64,000 nucleotides of DNA from positions 609,001 through 673,000 of the forward strand of contig JARHVA010005487.1 in assembly GCA_037957365.1 (NCBI GenBank). Direction: 5' to 3'. Under the pieces are notes generated by a model. The model did no database searches. It had not been told where the DNA came from and saw nothing but the letters and a program-made list of their open reading frames with translations. The position numbers and the translations under genes are program-made. This stretch comes from Torreya grandis (Eukaryota; Streptophyta; Pinopsida; Cupressales; Taxaceae). Positions within the stretch are counted from its first letter, which is position 1. Each line of letters begins with the position of its first letter. Of the stretch, positions 19,222 to 30,884 are shown one piece after another.

Positions 19222-22200
19222 ATGAGGCAACAGCCACTTCCACCCTCACCTTTCATATCAAGTCACCAAATGGAGTATATTTTAGATATTGAGCATACTC
19301 CTATCTAGCCTAGCCCCGACCAACATCCAATTATTCTTGAAAGGGATCATAACTTTGAGAGATTCCTTGATCATAACGTCAAGGCTTTCCAACACTATCT
19401 CACAAGAAGTCAAACGTGAGACCCTTCAGGTAATCCTATTTATAGGATGCCAACTACCTTAGTTGAAGCGGCAATGGCATCAACACCATCTGCTAGCCAA
19501 CCCATCATAACTCAGGCTATTGCCTTGACCAATAGCCTGACCATGGCCAATGTTCAAGATTTGGCCTCTACTTCTATTTTTGGACCCACCTCCATCGAGG
19601 TTTTCGTACCCCCTCAACCACAACAATTCAACCAAGTTCTACACCATACCAAAACTTGATTGTCTCGACTCCACACATTCTTGCACCTATAAAAGTGGGA
19701 GTGACTACCTATCCTTTTACCAATGCCACCATTCAACCACCTTTGGCAATATCTAGTTAACTTGTGCCCTCTAACTTCATGGCACAAGCCCCCTTGACCT
19801 CAACATCAGTCCCTATGATGAACTACCAATATGTTGCACCTATACAAACACAACAAAGTATGTCATATGCCCTTCCCAACACCTTCTAGGTACCTTACAA
19901 CCTAGGGGGTGCCCATCTTTCCAATCCATTAGTTGATCTAATCAAGATGCTGATGGATAAGATGTCTAATCTTGAGACGTCCATTTTCGGTTCAAGCAAT
20001 GTTCTTTCATATGAACAAATATGCAATGAACCCATACACCCTTCGGTGCCCATCCGACCATATCCTAGCCAATGGGAACTCCCCAAATTTACTCAATTTT
20101 AGAGTAAAGAGGACCCACAACAACATCTTCAAGTGTTTAGACACGCTTTTTACCTTATAGCACACGATGATGCATTATTACTTCGCACGTTTCCCATGTC
20201 ACTTTCTGGCACCGCCCTTGATTGGTATAGCTCCATTACCAGTCATTCACTCTTTTCTTTCACTCAACTCACCCAATTATTTCTAGACCACTTTTCAATC
20301 AACATCACTAAGAAGGTCTCCATTACAGACCTCTACTCTATTAAACAATTTGATGATGAGTCAATAGCTGACTTCGTTGCCCATTGGAGAGGTTTGATTA
20401 ACCAACTCTCCTTTTCTCTACCTCAAACTGAGCTCATTGAGCTCTTTTCACGAGCATGTGCCAAGCACATCTCATCCACTTTGTAGGTCCAAACATTCTG
20501 CACATTTGATGAAGCTTTCACTATGGCCAGAAAGCTTGAACTCCATGCTATCGAAGAAGATAAGGTCAAATTGTGTAGTAACAATAAATCCAATGACCCT
20601 TCTTCATCCAAACCTTCTTCTTCCAACTCCAAGTCCAAAGGATTAGAAAATACTATGGTCTTTAGGCCATTACCTTCAACAACAATCAACCAATCTCAGC
20701 CTTCCACATCAGACTATATCACATGACAATTCCAACAACGGCATGTACAGCATCAATATACTCCAATAAGAGAATCATATGCTTCCATCTTGGATAAACT
20801 AGTCAAGTAGGGAGTCCTCAATCTCCCTCAAATTTGACCACCCCAATTTGACCCCTTAAAAGCCATCCCTACATGGCATAGGGAAGATGACTTCTGTAAC
20901 TTTCATCATGTCAAGGGGCATGACATAGACAACTACAAAACCTTCAAAAACATCATTCAAGACATGTTGGACAAGGGGGATCTTGTTTTGGATAACCCAA
21001 ATGCTCCGTCAGCTAACCAAAACATGGATGTCTTTAGGCAACCATTCCCTAACCATCTCGCAAGTCAACATAACATTCAGACCATAGCCGATGACCTTCA
21101 AGAGTGTAATATACACACAGTCAATATGGTTTCTAACCAACCTCTCCCACAGTCTGAACAGGTTAATCAACCCATCCCTCCATCACAAGTAGAAGAGCCT
21201 TTTTCTCCTATTTATCCATCACAGGTAGAAGAACTCTCTTCTCCTATTTTTCCATCATAGGTAGAAGAACTCTCTTCTCCTATTTGTCCACCACAGGTAG
21301 AAGAACTCTCTTCACCTATTTGTCCACCACAGGTAGAAGAGCCTTCTTCTCTTATTTGTCCACCACAGGTAGAAGAGCCCTCTTCTCTTATTTTTCCACC
21401 ATAGGTAGAAGAGCCTTCTTCTCCTATTGTCCTCCAAAAATGGAGGATAATCCTCCATCTAGTCCCCTTTCACACATAGGAAAGGCTACTTTGACCTATC
21501 CCATATTGGAGGATGCCTTGATGGCACCAACACCAATTGCCTCACTCTCATCCTTCTTATCATCAATGGGGGATCATACTTTTCCCACTACTTGACCACA
21601 CGCAGAAGCCATAACCATTCCCTGCCTCTCAAACCACACTCACCCACAAGTGAAGGTAGACTTGAATCTCACCTCGCCTAATAGTAGTCCTCACACTAAA
21701 CTAAAGAAGGCTACTAAACCATGCTGGAGAACTTCTCCCCCACCATCATCATCACCCTCTATTTTAGGCCCACACCCATCCACCTTAATAGGAGTGCTCC
21801 CTATTTCAACACCTCACAGAGGTAAATCACCTCCATTACTCCCTTCACCCATCAAAAACATACATCCTCCAAAACATTCAACACCTCTGACCAAGCAAGT
21901 GCCATCTACACCTTTGACCACACCACCAACTAAAAAGGTGGTATGACAAACAACCCCTACAAATTCTAAATAGAAGTTGTCAACCCCTACTACAATAATG
22001 AGTGCAAAGCCATTAGTGGGTTCATATGCTTCGATGTTATGCCAATTATTGCGATCTTCAAGCATCACTCTTTCACCTATTAAACCATATCAACCTCTCA
22101 GACCAAAACCATCTTGGTTCGATGACACTAAAAACTACTAGTATCATTGCACACCTGGCAATGATACTGAGCATTGCTGCACCCTTAAAGTTGTCATTCG

Positions 22201-22480
22201 TCAGCACCTAAAAAAGGACACCCCTCACACTGAGGCTTCTTCTGACCACTTTTTTGACAAATCACCAACATCATCTTATGCCTCTCAAACCTTTTCACCT
22301 AAATCATACAAGACTATGGTCCCTCTACAATCTTCCACTCCTTTATTTGAAATCAACACTATTCATGCGGCCACTAGGCCTCAAACCGTGAAGAATAAAG
22401 GAAAAGACCAGGCTTCTACCCCTTTAACATATCCATTATTCATCAATACCTCCTAACCAACACAACCCAAGATTTCTATC
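19222..22480 (+). pseudogene. Gypsy gag (P), with proline-rich repeat
   Basis: Start chosen at ATG 19222 (MRQQPLPPSPFISSHQMEY), in frame with ATG 19270. The gag core is at about 20115-20560: QVFRHAFYLIAHDDALLLRT, FPMSLSGTALDWYSSITSHS, then QLFLDHFSINITKKV and ADFVAHWRGLINQL. A zinc-finger-like segment DDFCNFHHVKGHDIDNY (about 20886-20936) has Tyr for the last Cys. Then comes a 12-residue repeat (21180-21431) and a second Cys/His segment YHCTPGNDTEHCCTLK near 22140-22190. Stops at several places, for example after HISSTL at 20484 and inside the repeat, make it a pseudogene, though long frames stay open. It is longer than most gypsy gags. No pol follows. Confidence 0.85.
21180..21431 (+). repeat. 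36-bp coding repeat in P gag, seven units
   Basis: Units start at 21180, 21216, 21252, 21288, 21324, 21360 and 21396, exactly 36 bp apart. Each encodes a P-P/S-Q-V-E-E-P/L-S-S-P-I-C/F type dodecapeptide. Two units carry a stop in place of Q (TAG for CAG). Proline/acidic linker repeats of this kind are probably disordered. Confidence 0.9.
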
Positions 22481-24500
22481 TTGGATATGTCTTGACCAAC
22501 ATCACTGGGGGAAAATCCCATCTTTGACCATTCTATTATTAGTCAAGTAATCATTCACTTGACGTTTAACTTGAGCTCATCCCTTGAGCAACCCCCATCC
22601 CCATCATCCTCATTCCTATCAACCCTTTTTCCCTACAAACATTAGTTAACCCTTTTTGCATTAGTGCTTTGTCCTAATACAAGGGAAACCCTAAAACCTC
22701 TATAGTCAAGTCCATGACTAAAACTTCAGTTAAAAACAAAACATATAAAATTGGGATGCCTATTCAAAAGGTCATAAACTATAAAAGTAGACTACTCCCT
22801 CAAAGGATAGTTTCATCATTGTTGTAATAAATAGGCTGCTCCCTTAAAGGCCAGTTATTCAATGACATCAACCATACAAAGCAAAATATATACCATTCCC
22901 TCGAAGGATGGCTATGCATAAATTTTTTATACATACACAGCACCATATGACCATAAATCAAAACAACATCCCCAAGTGGACTTCCCGCATTGATCAGTCT
23001 GCCAAAAAAAAATGAGTGACAAACTATTAAGTCATGGACTTGCCTATAGTCATTCTCAGGGTCACCTATAAAAGGGGCAAAGTTGTTCCTGCCAAATAGG
23101 GTTACCCCATCCTCACATATAACATAATCATATCTATCACCCCAACATACTCAAGGGATTTCGAGCTCACTTAATGTCAAGTGATTAGAATACTTCTCTA
23201 ACACAAACCAATGGTCAACGACGTAATGCATGAATGGGGCTTTTTTTTGAAAAAACCTTATCTATGCCATCATTATGGTCCTTGTCAATGAAAGAACAAT
23301 GCGCCTTTCACTTCTTACAACTTGGTCACATACAACCAAATCATCTTATAACCAAACCAAACCAAACTAATCCACTAACATGACATCATTGCCCATTTAC
23401 TCTAGTTTCTATGGACAACAATACACATATAAACTATCGACCAAACACAATTTATGTCAAGCATAAACCATTACTTGCTAAAGCATAAATATACTCATTT
23501 CATTTTTAGCATACACCATCACCAATATGGAAAATTGCTAGGGATGAAAAACCATATAACTAATGTTACAAAATACACCATAACATAATATGGAAAAGGT
23601 TGTAACATCATCATACACTCATCATTTGAAGCATGTACCATCACACATATGGGAAATGCTAACAACACTAAACAGACCAAAACAGTCATCAACCACTTTG
23701 ACTCTTTGTCAGAACTACATTAGCTTGAGGCCCTTAAAATAAGGGCAATGTAGGTAGCACTCAGTTGACACAAAGTCTTCTGGGGTTAGCTCAGCCATCT
23801 ACCCGATCATCTCCCTAATGGCGTTGGCCATTCATTCGTTCATCTACCTAATGGATGAACCATTTTAACCTAGTCCACAATCATGACTCAACAACCAGCC
23901 CTAACACTATAGAAGTCATATTTTACTTCTCATGGGGCACATTGGAGATCACACACATCTCCCTGACCACACCAAACACACTTGAGATCACGTATATCTC
24001 AAATCAACTTGACCAACAACTTTGGAGATTGTGACTATCTCCTCCAACCATAACCACTTTCGAGACAACTTTGCCTTAGTTGTTTTGATTGCATGTATGC
24101 TACCTCACGAATGGTTAGAAAATTATGTGCACCTCACATTATGACCCTCACAAGTATCGGATCGTGCTCCAGTTGATCCCCACTACTTGTGACATTTTCA
24201 TGTTTTCCAAGAGCACTTCCTGAGCCTGGGATACTTGGAACACGATGACCATTGGAGCTATAGCTTTGATCATTTAACCCAATCAGCTACGACTAAATGT
24301 TGGGGACTAGTTGTTTCAATTTTATCACTCCTTAACCTTTGACTGTGACAATTTGACATATCTATTGCGTGAAGTGGTGTACACATAATCCCAACTATTG
24401 CAGTGTTCACACTTAAACTTCACCATAACCCATCAACTGCCTATCAAATCAGCAATCAATTTCAGGTTACCTTCCCTCAACTCCTGCTTTGAGGGGGAAT
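22481..24500 (+). other. Non-coding half of P with many small stem-loops
   Basis: No coding signal, but repeated short hairpins in sets. Set 1, three 19-base CTRCTCCCTYAAAGGNYAG-like hairpins at 22792-22810, 22836-22854 and 22893-22911. Single TCACTT/AAGTGA hairpin at 23167-23184. Set 2, CCAT/ATGG hairpins at 23516-23530, 23578-23593 and 23638-23652, each followed by GRAAA. GCCCTT/AAGGGC at 23730-23746. Set 3, AATGG/CCATT at 23817-23832 and 23850-23864. AGAAGT/ACTTCT at 23911-23930. Set 4, 6-bp stem and 7-base loop at 23944-23962, 23983-24001, 24024-24042 and 24065-24083. Function unknown. Confidence 0.65.
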
Positions 24501-24657
24501 ACCTCATCACCACACCTAGGGCAACCCACTCTTATTTTTGTCTTGCAGTTTGTCAGAACAACCAATAAGACAAAGAAAGGACCTCATCCCATACTTGGGG
24601 AAACAACTCCTATTTTTGTCTTGCAGTTCGTCTAGAATAACTAACAAGACAAAAAGG
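24501..24657 (+). repeat. Tandem duplication of the polypurine region of P
   Basis: Two copies, 24501-24580 and 24581-24657, each beginning ACCTCATC. Each has TTTTTGTCTTGCAG followed about 22 bases later by AAGACAAAGAAAGG or AAGACAAAAAGG. The inverted arms pair: 24537-24544 with 24567-24574 (8 bp), and 24613-24622 with 24646-24655 (10 bp). The right arm of the second copy runs into the polypurine tract. Confidence 0.85.
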
Positions 24658-24663
24658 GGCAAA
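24651..24663 (+). promoter_or_regulatory. Polypurine tract of P
   Basis: AAAAAGGGGCAAA directly before the TGTAGACACC start of the 3' LTR. One C interrupts the tract. Its first bases are inside the stem formed with 24613-24622. Confidence 0.8.
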
Positions 24664-26082
24664 TGTAGACACCAAAATTATGTCTACTCCTTGGTTGACT
24701 CCCCCTTGGTCCCCTTGGTCCCTTACACACTTTATTAATTTAAAATAAATTACTTATTTTAAATTAATAACATCACCCTTGACATCACCCATGACACCTC
24801 ACCGTGGACACCTCACCATGGACACCTCACCATGGACACCTCACCTTGGACACCTCACCCTTAGACCTTTTCTCACCCCATGACTTACCTAAGACTTATT
24901 CTCACTCCCTATTTATTCCCTAACTAACCCTCATGCTTATTAACCCCATCATTTGACCATTCCCCAACCAACAAGTACACTTGGTGGATGGAGAACGGGC
25001 TGTTAAGCCCTTTTACCAGTTCTCTACCCACCAACATCAATCAACTGTTGGCCGACACTAGTGGGATCACTGACATCAGTTACATAAATCGATGTCTAAT
25101 GTTGAGTTAACCCCTTAGCTCTTATCAATCATTTTTGGGGACTCTCTCTCGCTCAGATCTAGTTCTCTCTCTCTCTTCCTCTCAAACTCTGAGACATCAA
25201 CAGGCATCAAACTTTAACTAACGCTCCCTTGGCCATAGAGACTCTACACCAGTCACTCTAGATTGGACTAAAGCATTGCACAGGGACCTGGACATCAGCC
25301 GTAATAGGCACAAGCATTCAACACCTTGGTTCTTCATCTCACCAGAGCTAAGTATTTCTTTTGCCTTTCATTTCAATAATTTATAATACATTAGTAATTG
25401 GTTTCCATTTACTATTTCTAAATACAATCAACTAGACCCGACCCCACTGTATTCTTGGAGAGGCTAAAAAGCCTTCCTCTCACCCTTACTCTTTTTGACA
25501 ACCTATCATCTACCTTTTGCCCTTTTGTGGGCCTTATTTGTCTCCCTGCAACCCTGTACAGACCTAGACTCCTTCTAAACCCCTCTGTCGACCACAAACC
25601 CATCCAAAACCCATCCAAGGCCATTTCCTTGACTGACATTGACCATTACCCCTACCGACGTCGATAGTATAACTGATGTCAGCAATACTGATAAACTGAC
25701 GACGGTAAGACTATCGACGTCGGTGACTGTGGAAGACTAACAGCAGGAATCAGGTACACATTATCTATTTCTCTTTCTTTAAGTCTCATTATTTCTTTCT
25801 ATTACGACATTATTTTTATCAACTAGTGGACTGTCATCCCTCAAGGAACTCTTTGCACTTCTGGGACCGAGCGTGTGCTTGGCAGTCCACCATATTTGTC
25901 TCTAACATTTTTCAATTTAAGTCCCTTTCTCTTTATAGGTGTCTTCCTCCACAGCCAAAGAGGAGTCCCTTCAACATCTAGATATGGTGTGCAACTTAAT
26001 CCGGGTATCATCTAACCCCTGACCATTATCTTTAGTTTCTTATTCCTTCTGAATGTAAATAGTAAAAAATGAGTTAGAAATA
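24664..26082 (+). repeat. 3' LTR of P
   Basis: 1419 bp, from TGTAGACACCAAAATTATG to GAGTTAGAAATA (CA changed to TA). It is longer than the 5' LTR mainly because the 17-bp GACACCTCACCATG unit is present in about five copies (24795-24860). Flanked on the right by ATAAC. Confidence 0.93.
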
Positions 26083-26639
26083 ATAACTATATTGGATGAA
26101 CCTAGATCTATGTGCCTAGGTTAAAGAGGAAATTGTTAACCTTTTATGCACTAGAGTTATTATTCCCATTGATGAGTCTAAATGGGTTAGTCCAATAGTG
26201 ACCAACATTAAGAATTATGGTCAAATTCAAATTTGTTTGGATTATAGGCTACTCAATGTGGTATTTGTGATAGACCTTTTCCCAATGCCTTTCATTGAGT
26301 AAATCCTAGAAGGTGTTGTTGGGTGCGAGATCTATACCTTCACTAATGGATTTTATCACTATCACTAAGTCCAAATTTTTGAGGAAGATAAGACCAAGAC
26401 CACTTTTGTGACTAAATGGGGTTCATTTGCATATAATATTATTCCTTTTGACCTAAATAATGCAGTCATAGTATTCTCACACGTCATAGTGGAAGCATTC
26501 AAGGATTGTATTCACAAGTTCTTTCAAGTATATTTAAATCACTGGATCATGTATGGTCTAGTTTAATATCATTGTGATAATATATTCCTCATACTTGAGC
26601 ATTACCACAAACTTTAGATTTCTTTGAAGCTTAAGAATG
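26083..26639 (+). pseudogene. Gypsy reverse transcriptase (H), first part
   Basis: Ty3/gypsy pol. Seen in order: VKEEIVNLLCTRVIIPIDES then KWVSPIV near 26120-26200, IQICLDYRLLNVVFVIDLFP near 26228-26290, a YTFTNGFYHYH segment near 26335, and FVTKWGSFAYNIIPFDLNNA to about 26465. Then FFQVYLNHWIMYGL near 26520, where the two catalytic Asp of the Y/F-x-D-D box are replaced by Asn-His, so the enzyme is dead here. The frame reaches SLKLKN and is cut at 26639 by the T+ LTR. It resumes at 50785. At least five stops. Confidence 0.85.
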
Positions 26640-27860
26640 TGTAATCACCTAAAAGTGGTATTTGGATGCTAAGAGTCTTGCTTAAGATAGCATATTCCTA
26701 GCTTATCCCTAAACCTATCCTATAGTCTTTATCACACTTTTATAGACATTATGTAGACCATAAACATATTTTGTCAGATCAAACATAGTCCTAATAGCAT
26801 TATTAGATCTTAACCTAGTGTTTCCAGTAGCCTATCGGTTGGACACTAGTGCCACATTAAGGACACTAAAGCCATATGGTGCTAGTGTCCCTAACTTAGC
26901 ACTAGTATCCCTTGACCTAACTCTATTGAATGGATATATTTTTAAACATGTACCCATCTTAAGGTCAACCTAAGTACATTTTTTATTTGCACAAGCTATG
27001 AATCCATATAAATACAAGACTATTTTACTTCTATAGACTAGATGGAAAATAGATGCAAAAGCCTATCCAAATAAGAAACAAGTTGAGCAAAATTAAGGTA
27101 TTTGATCCCTATTCTACCCTATTTCTACATAATACCATCTATAGTTTCCCTAAGCCTAGATTTTAAATATTTCCAATCTCAAGCATAATCAAAACATTCA
27201 AGACAACTCTCATTATAGCATTCACTTGCACTTGCACTTGCACTTACACCAAGTACTAGGAAGGAGAACTACATTGGTCTTGATCCCTCTTCAGAGTATT
27301 GGTATATAGGAAACTCTCTTCATAGTGGGTTATTGAGGATGTCTATCTTATATTACCAATGGACACATTTTCATCTCGTGCCATACTTACAAGGAGGATT
27401 AGGGTTTGTACACTAAATCATATATTCTAGGCATAATATAAACTTCTAAATTTCATGTGCATAGGAATAGAACATAGAAATAAAAGCATAGCTACTCCAA
27501 AAAAATAGGAATAGTCTTATAAAAAGGACATTAGTGAAATTTTCAAGACACTAGAGTAGCATGACACTATTATCCAAGTGGGGTACTACTATGCAGTAAA
27601 GAATCAGACACATGGACCCTATTGATGACACTAACACTTGTCTAGAACCTAGTTTTTACCCAAATCTTCCACAATAGGCATTTTCTAGATAAGTATCTAT
27701 TTGATTATATTTATTACTATTTTTATAGATTCAAAGAAAATCAATATACATAACAAATCAGTAGTTAATTATTTCATATTATTTAATTGGTTTAGACAAC
27801 TCAATCCTTTAATCTAACTTTTAAGATTTACATAGACAAAAACCCTAAAAGATTAAAACA
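26640..27860 (+). repeat. 5' LTR of T+
   Basis: 1221 bp from TGTAATCACCTAAAAGTGG to GATTAAAACA. It contains repeated 'gacactagtgccacat'-like blocks near 26850 and 27540, a TATA-like ATATAAATACAAG near 27006 and three consecutive CACTTG copies near 27225-27242. Pairs with 49572-50781. Confidence 0.9.
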
Positions 27861-28238
27861 TTTGGTGAACCTGACTTACTTTAAATATTACTCAAAACCT
27901 TAGTTTTAATTCTCTAAATTTTTTTGCAATAAATGAGGGTTACATACTTATATTTTTTTATTTTTGGCATAACCTAGCTCATTAAATCAATCTCACATTA
28001 GGGTTTCATTTCTTTGAATCTAATTTAATTTTTTGCAAAATAACTCTAGTTCAAAAAAAATCTAACCCTAGACATACTTAGGGTTTATATCCTTTTTCTA
28101 TTTATAATAAAATTTCAGATCCATATATCTACTTATTTGTATTTAATATAATCATGATCATAATGATAAAGTAAATTAATCACTTTTTATTACAAATTTT
28201 AATACTTTCATTTGCATGTTTGTTTCCTTTAATTCGAA
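27861..28238 (+). promoter_or_regulatory. Leader and primer-site region of T+
   Basis: Begins TTTGGTGAACCTGACTTAC directly after the LTR; the same words occur in reverse at the T- LTR edge, so this is the conserved primer-site region of the family. The tRNA is not identified. Telo-box motifs are at 27840-27848 (in the LTR end), 27998-28006 and 28078-28086. Confidence 0.6.
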
Positions 28239-28577
28239 ATGAACTCAAAAAAGTCAGACACATTTATATATGATGATTTATATAAATTTTAATATATGTC
28301 ATATATCATGTCATGTTATATTTCTCCTATATGGAATTACATTAACAATCAAACCCATACACACATAGAGGATTTATCACATAAGCTAACAACTATGTTT
28401 CAAGTTTAAATGTCATATATTATGCACAGGAAAGAATCTCCTTCTCCTCCTCATTTCCATGATGGTGATAAATAATTTCAATCTAAATGATTCCATGTTA
28501 TCATCCCTCCATGAGATGAAGTAGCCTATACCAATGTCACTATTACCCATACTCAGCCTATTCATACCTCCTCCCTA
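28239..28577 (+). pseudogene. Gypsy gag (T+), N-terminal part
   Basis: ATG at 28239 starts MNSKKSDTFIYDDLYKF, then a stop. The start and spacing from the LTR match the T- gag. Later fragments include PPHFHDGDK near 28455. The frame is interrupted at 28578 by the insertion of C2 (target CCCTA). Not recognised beyond its relationship to T-. Confidence 0.5.
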
Positions 28578-30839
28578 TGTTAAAAAGTGTTGTCATTGAT
28601 GTCAAGATTAATGTCATTTGATGTTAAGATGTATCTAGTGAAGATGCCTGGTGATTTTCCTTTGAGGTATGATCTTATGTGTTTTATGTGACAAGGAATC
28701 CATATGTCAAGAGAGAATTTTAAGGAAACCTAATGTCTCTTCTGTTGAGAGAGAATTTGAAGGCAACCTAATGTCTTTCTATTGAGTGAGAATTTGAAGG
28801 AAACATAATGATTCTTTTTTTAGTTATTTTCAAAGTTGTTTCACTAGTGTGAGAGTGTTGTCTGATGAATTTTATTATTTTATATCATCATTTAGGTAAG
28901 CATGTTTGAGTACTAGTCCTTGAGTACAAGGTGTTTTGATAAGCCTAGTCATAACAAGTATAGCCATATCATGAGTATGTGCATGGTGAGTATGAAGAGG
29001 TATGTAAAGAGGTATGACATTGTTTGAGGAGAATTAAATTCATGTTAGAAATGTGTATAAGAATAAAGGAGTGTTTCAAGGTCAGTTGTCAATTTTCAAG
29101 TGCTTGAGAAGCCTTGTCATGGCACTAGTCATGACATGTAAATTCCTAGTGAGAAGGTTTGAGCATGGTGGCTTGGTGATATAGATGCACAAAGGAATAA
29201 GAGGATATATGAGGTTTATTGAAAATGTATTTAATTCATTGGATCATTCATGAGAGTATCAAAGTGATCCTATAGGGGTAGGACCTTTAGACCTAGTATG
29301 TACCTAGACCACCTTTAGACCTTTCCTAACCTAATGAGGCATCATGATATATTATCAAGGCCTAAGAAGAATGTATAGTAGTGATTAAGTATAAGATATT
29401 TTTTTTGAGTATGTGAGTGAGTTGGATAGTACATTTAAATAGATATGAATGTTATTTTTAAGGTCTAAGGTGGTTTACAGGTCAAGGTCTAAGAGAGCAA
29501 AGAGAGAGAGTATGGCCTAATGGGGTAGGAGGTTTTGTTTCCAAGGAAATTATGGATATATAAGTGTTTTCATAGGTATGATATGTTGTTTAAAGTATGT
29601 TCACAAATTTTTAGTTAATTATTTATAACAAAAATCATGAATAGTGGTTTTGAGGCCTCTCAAATACATAGAATGAAGGCATGCAAACTCGAGAACTTTA
29701 AAGTGTTTGTTGGCATGTTTAACCTCTACATGAGAACTTGAGATATTAAGGATAGATTTATAAGGGTCATATATGATATATTTAGGCATTATTTTTGGAA
29801 ATGAGGGTAAGTCCCTTATGAATAATCATTAACACCAGAAATAGTGTAAACCCTCTCTAAAACTCTAACAATTTCTTGATGTGAAATATATTATTTAAAA
29901 CAGCATATAATGATATAAAATTACTATAAAAACTATTTTATCATGTACTAAACTCTCCCAAGCACCTCCAAATGTGATTAAGTTGTTAGGTGTGTGAGTA
30001 GATCCTACAGGAAAGTGAACATTTTTTTAAGATTTTATATAGCATTTAGAGTTGACAAGGTCAAAGTATGAAAATGGATGTAGGATGAATTTGTAGACTT
30101 ATGTTTCATGTCCATGAAGGTTTATAGATAGGTTATATCCCTCAATTTTTCTAAACTGGTCATCTAAATTGGTTAATTTCTATTAGGCCTAATGGTGGAT
30201 AAATGAAAAACCCAAGCAGTAGTGAGAAGATGATTAGGGATGTGTTATCATGAAATAGGGATGAAAAAAATTAAATTAATATGTTTTTTATTAATTTTAA
30301 TACTTTATAATTTTTGGTATAATTTTTTTAGGTTAGTTTTTATAGTGAATTTTTTTCTCACAAGTTGACTTGTCTGGTTTAGTGAGGTCTATATACAGTG
30401 AGGTTATGAGATTGGTATGCAAGACCAATATTACCATTTGAAAATATTATATTTATATCTAATAATGGTATAATGAACTAATAATATCATAAAAATTCAT
30501 AATTAATAGTTCCTTTAATATGTCTACATAAGTGTTGAAGGTCTGAGTCATCAATATTGTACTTTAAGGTAAACTAGTAGTTCTAGGTAAGCTAGTTACA
30601 GTGATGAGTTTGAGGATTTATGATATGAGTTTATATATATAATTAATATGGTGTTTATTTTTGTGACTTTAAATTAGTAATCATGATTTCTTAAATATTT
30701 TAAGTTAGTGAAAGTGGTTGAAAATTTGAATCCAAAATGGCTTGTGTAGTTCTGGTTTGACTATGTGTGTTGAGGCCAAAAGATAAGTATGCAAGATCAA
30801 TATCTAACATTAGACCTTGTGAATTTTGTGTTTTATAAT

Positions 30840-30884
<45 letters not shown>

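Larger units (their letters stand above)
16628..26082 (+). mobile_element. Gag-only LTR element P (TR-GAG type)
   Basis: A 9455-bp element with LTRs 16628-18022 and 24664-26082 and flanking ATAAA/ATAAC (4 of 5 match). The interior has a Tat-like leader start, a long gag with two zinc-finger-like motifs, then about 2.1 kb without coding signal but rich in small hairpins, then a duplicated polypurine region. No protease, reverse transcriptase, RNase H or integrase is visible, so it fits the TR-GAG class of non-autonomous elements that rely on enzymes of relatives. By eye, its LTRs are the most alike of any pair in the window, suggesting it is among the youngest insertions. Confidence 0.9.

Noticed and set aside
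21284..21595. 103-codon frame rich in STTGRR repeats
   Set aside because: It is the 36-bp repeat of the P gag read in another frame.
22792..24083. CRISPR-like array
   Set aside because: Units are short imperfect hairpins of different sequence without identical repeats or uniform spacers, inside a plant retroelement.
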